From an uncultured Coriobacteriaceae bacterium (GTDB taxonomy: Bacteria; Actinomycetota; Coriobacteriia; Coriobacteriales; UMGS124): 6,289 nucleotides of DNA. Below the pieces are notes generated by a model, which was not told the origin of the DNA, did not search any database, and saw only the letters and a program-made list of their open reading frames with translations. The translations under genes and the position numbers were made by a program. Shown piece by piece: positions 5,299 to 6,289 of the stretch. The stretch is from positions 1 through 6,289 of the forward strand of contig USJP01000104.1 in the NCBI GenBank assembly GCA_900555105.1, in the 5' to 3' direction. Position 1 is the first letter of the stretch, and every line of letters starts with the position of its first letter.

Positions 5299-6289
5299 CT
5301 ACTCCGCCTTCTTCTCGCACAGAAGGTCGATCAGCTCCTGCTGGGAGACCTGCACGTCGAACTTCTTGGCCAGGGCCTCGGAGAGCAGCTCGGTGCGGAT
5401 TTCCTTCTCGACAGCCTCGCGGGCTTCCTTCTTGGCCTTGGGCTTGGCGTCCTCGCCGACGCGGTGCTCGACCTGGTGGTCGACCGCGGACTCGGGCAGG
5501 ACGATCTCAACCTTGTCCAGGAGGAGGTCGATGAGGGCGTCGCGCGCGGCGAGGGCCTGCTGGGACTCCTTGGACTCGGCGGCCTGCTTCTTCAGGTCTT
5601 CCTTGAGCTCGTCGATGGTGTCGAACTCGGAGACCATCTGAGCGAAGTCGTCGTCAGCCTTGGGCAGCTCGCGGGTCTTCATGGCCTTGATGGTGATGGT
5701 CACCTCGGCCTCTTCGCCCTCGTGCTCGCCACCCTTCAGCTTGGAGGTGAAGGTGACCTCTTCGCCGGCCTTGGTGCCGCGCAGGGCAGTGTCCTGGCCG
5801 TCGAGCATGGTGCCGGAGCCGATCTCGTAGGAGACGTCGGAGGCGGAGTCAACCTGCTCGCCATTGATGGTGGCAACCAGGTCGATGGTGGCGAAGTCGC
5901 CGGTCTTGGCCTTGCGGTTGATGGTCTTGAGGGTGGCGAAGCGGCCACGCAGGTCTTCGAGTTCCTTCTCCACGTCCTCGTCGGTGACCTCGGTGGGGGC
6001 AACCTCGACGACGATGGACTCGTCGATCTCGGGCAGCTCGAAGGCGGGAACCACGTCAACCTCGGCGGTGAAGACAAGCTGGCCACCCTGAGGGCCGGTC
6101 ACGTTCGGGATCTCGGTGACGTCGACGGTCGGCTGAGCCATAGGGCGCAGGTCGTTCTCGTTGACGGCGTCGGAGTAGTGGCCGGGCAGGACCTGGTTGA
6201 CGACCTGCTCGATGACGGCGGCGCGGCCGAAGCGCTGGTCGATGATGCGCGGAGGCACGTGGCCCTTACGGAAGCCGGGGACGTTGACC
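5299..6289 (-). CDS. tig: Trigger factor (ribosome-associated chaperone), 5' end cut by window edge
   Basis: 329 residues are visible, ending at TAG 5299-5301. The first residues are VNVPGFRKGHVPPRII, the ribosome-binding signature loop, which sits near residue 45 in the E. coli protein; so only about 40 N-terminal residues are missing. The rest of the N-terminal domain runs to about visible residue 90; the FKBP-type peptidyl-prolyl isomerase domain follows at about 130-208 (GDFATIDLVATINGEQVD, IGSGTMLDGQ, then a charged EHEGEE insert and TITIKAMKTRELP); the helical C-terminal arm domain fills 209-329. It binds the ribosome exit tunnel and shields nascent chains, and isomerises prolines. The reading starting at the internal GTG 6258 is not the true start. 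The 3' side lacks clpP and ends against repeats and a convergent gene; a weak GCCC-GACG-GGGC stem follows the stop. Confidence 0.96.
   Translation of the reverse strand, partial: VNVPGFRKGHVPPRIIDQRFGRAAVIEQVVNQVLPGHYSDAVNENDLRPMAQPTVDVTEIPNVTGPQGGQLVFTAEVDVVPAFELPEIDESIVVEVAPTEVTDEDVEKELEDLRGRFATLKTINRKAKTGDFATIDLVATINGEQVDSASDVSYEIGSGTMLDGQDTALRGTKAGEEVTFTSKLKGGEHEGEEAEVTITIKAMKTRELPKADDDFAQMVSEFDTIDELKEDLKKQAAESKESQQALAARDALIDLLLDKVEIVLPESAVDHQVEHRVGEDAKPKAKKEAREAVEKEIRTELLSEALAKKFDVQVSQQELIDLLCEKKAE

Overview
This window comes from a high-GC, Gram-positive anaerobe. The actinobacterial-type trigger factor, the mix of anaerobe-type flavoprotein and DUF523 genes, and the codon use best fit class Coriobacteriia (a Collinsella, Olsenella or Eggerthella relative). 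That placement is inference, since no rRNA or other phylogenetic marker is present.

Left part (1-1643, minus strand): one long open frame running off the left edge encodes the first 547 residues of a primase-helicase. It has an archaeo-eukaryotic primase (AEP) domain of the type databases call 'TOTE conflict system', then the start of a superfamily 2 helicase with Walker A. It is read from an extended -10 promoter near 1690. Sampled stretches look clearly less GC-rich than the genes to the right, which suggests horizontally acquired DNA.

Middle (1644-2384): a poorly coding junction. It holds a 37-codon ORF that may be the stranded 3' end of a lost gene, a G8 tract, and a 119-bp element bounded by perfect 17-bp inverted repeats with further nested dyads. 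A TATAAT promoter then leads into the next gene.

Right part (2385-5017, plus strand): a flavodoxin-fold NAD(P)H/FMN oxidoreductase with an iron-sulfur-flavoprotein-type cysteine motif, closed by a textbook UUCG-loop terminator. Next comes a two-gene operon: a DHA2-type MFS exporter and a DUF523 (TudS, thiouracil-desulfidase family) protein, overlapping by ATGA. The operon promoter has a 19-bp spacer filled by a perfect dyad, the layout of MerR-regulated promoters.

Far right (5018-6289): a non-coding stretch between convergent genes, made of degenerate ~100-bp tandem repeats and a strong GC hairpin. After it comes the 3' three quarters of the trigger factor gene (tig) on the minus strand, running off the right edge. 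The primase-helicase is the accessory component; tig is core housekeeping; the oxidoreductase and the MFS-DUF523 pair look like niche metabolism or detoxification genes.
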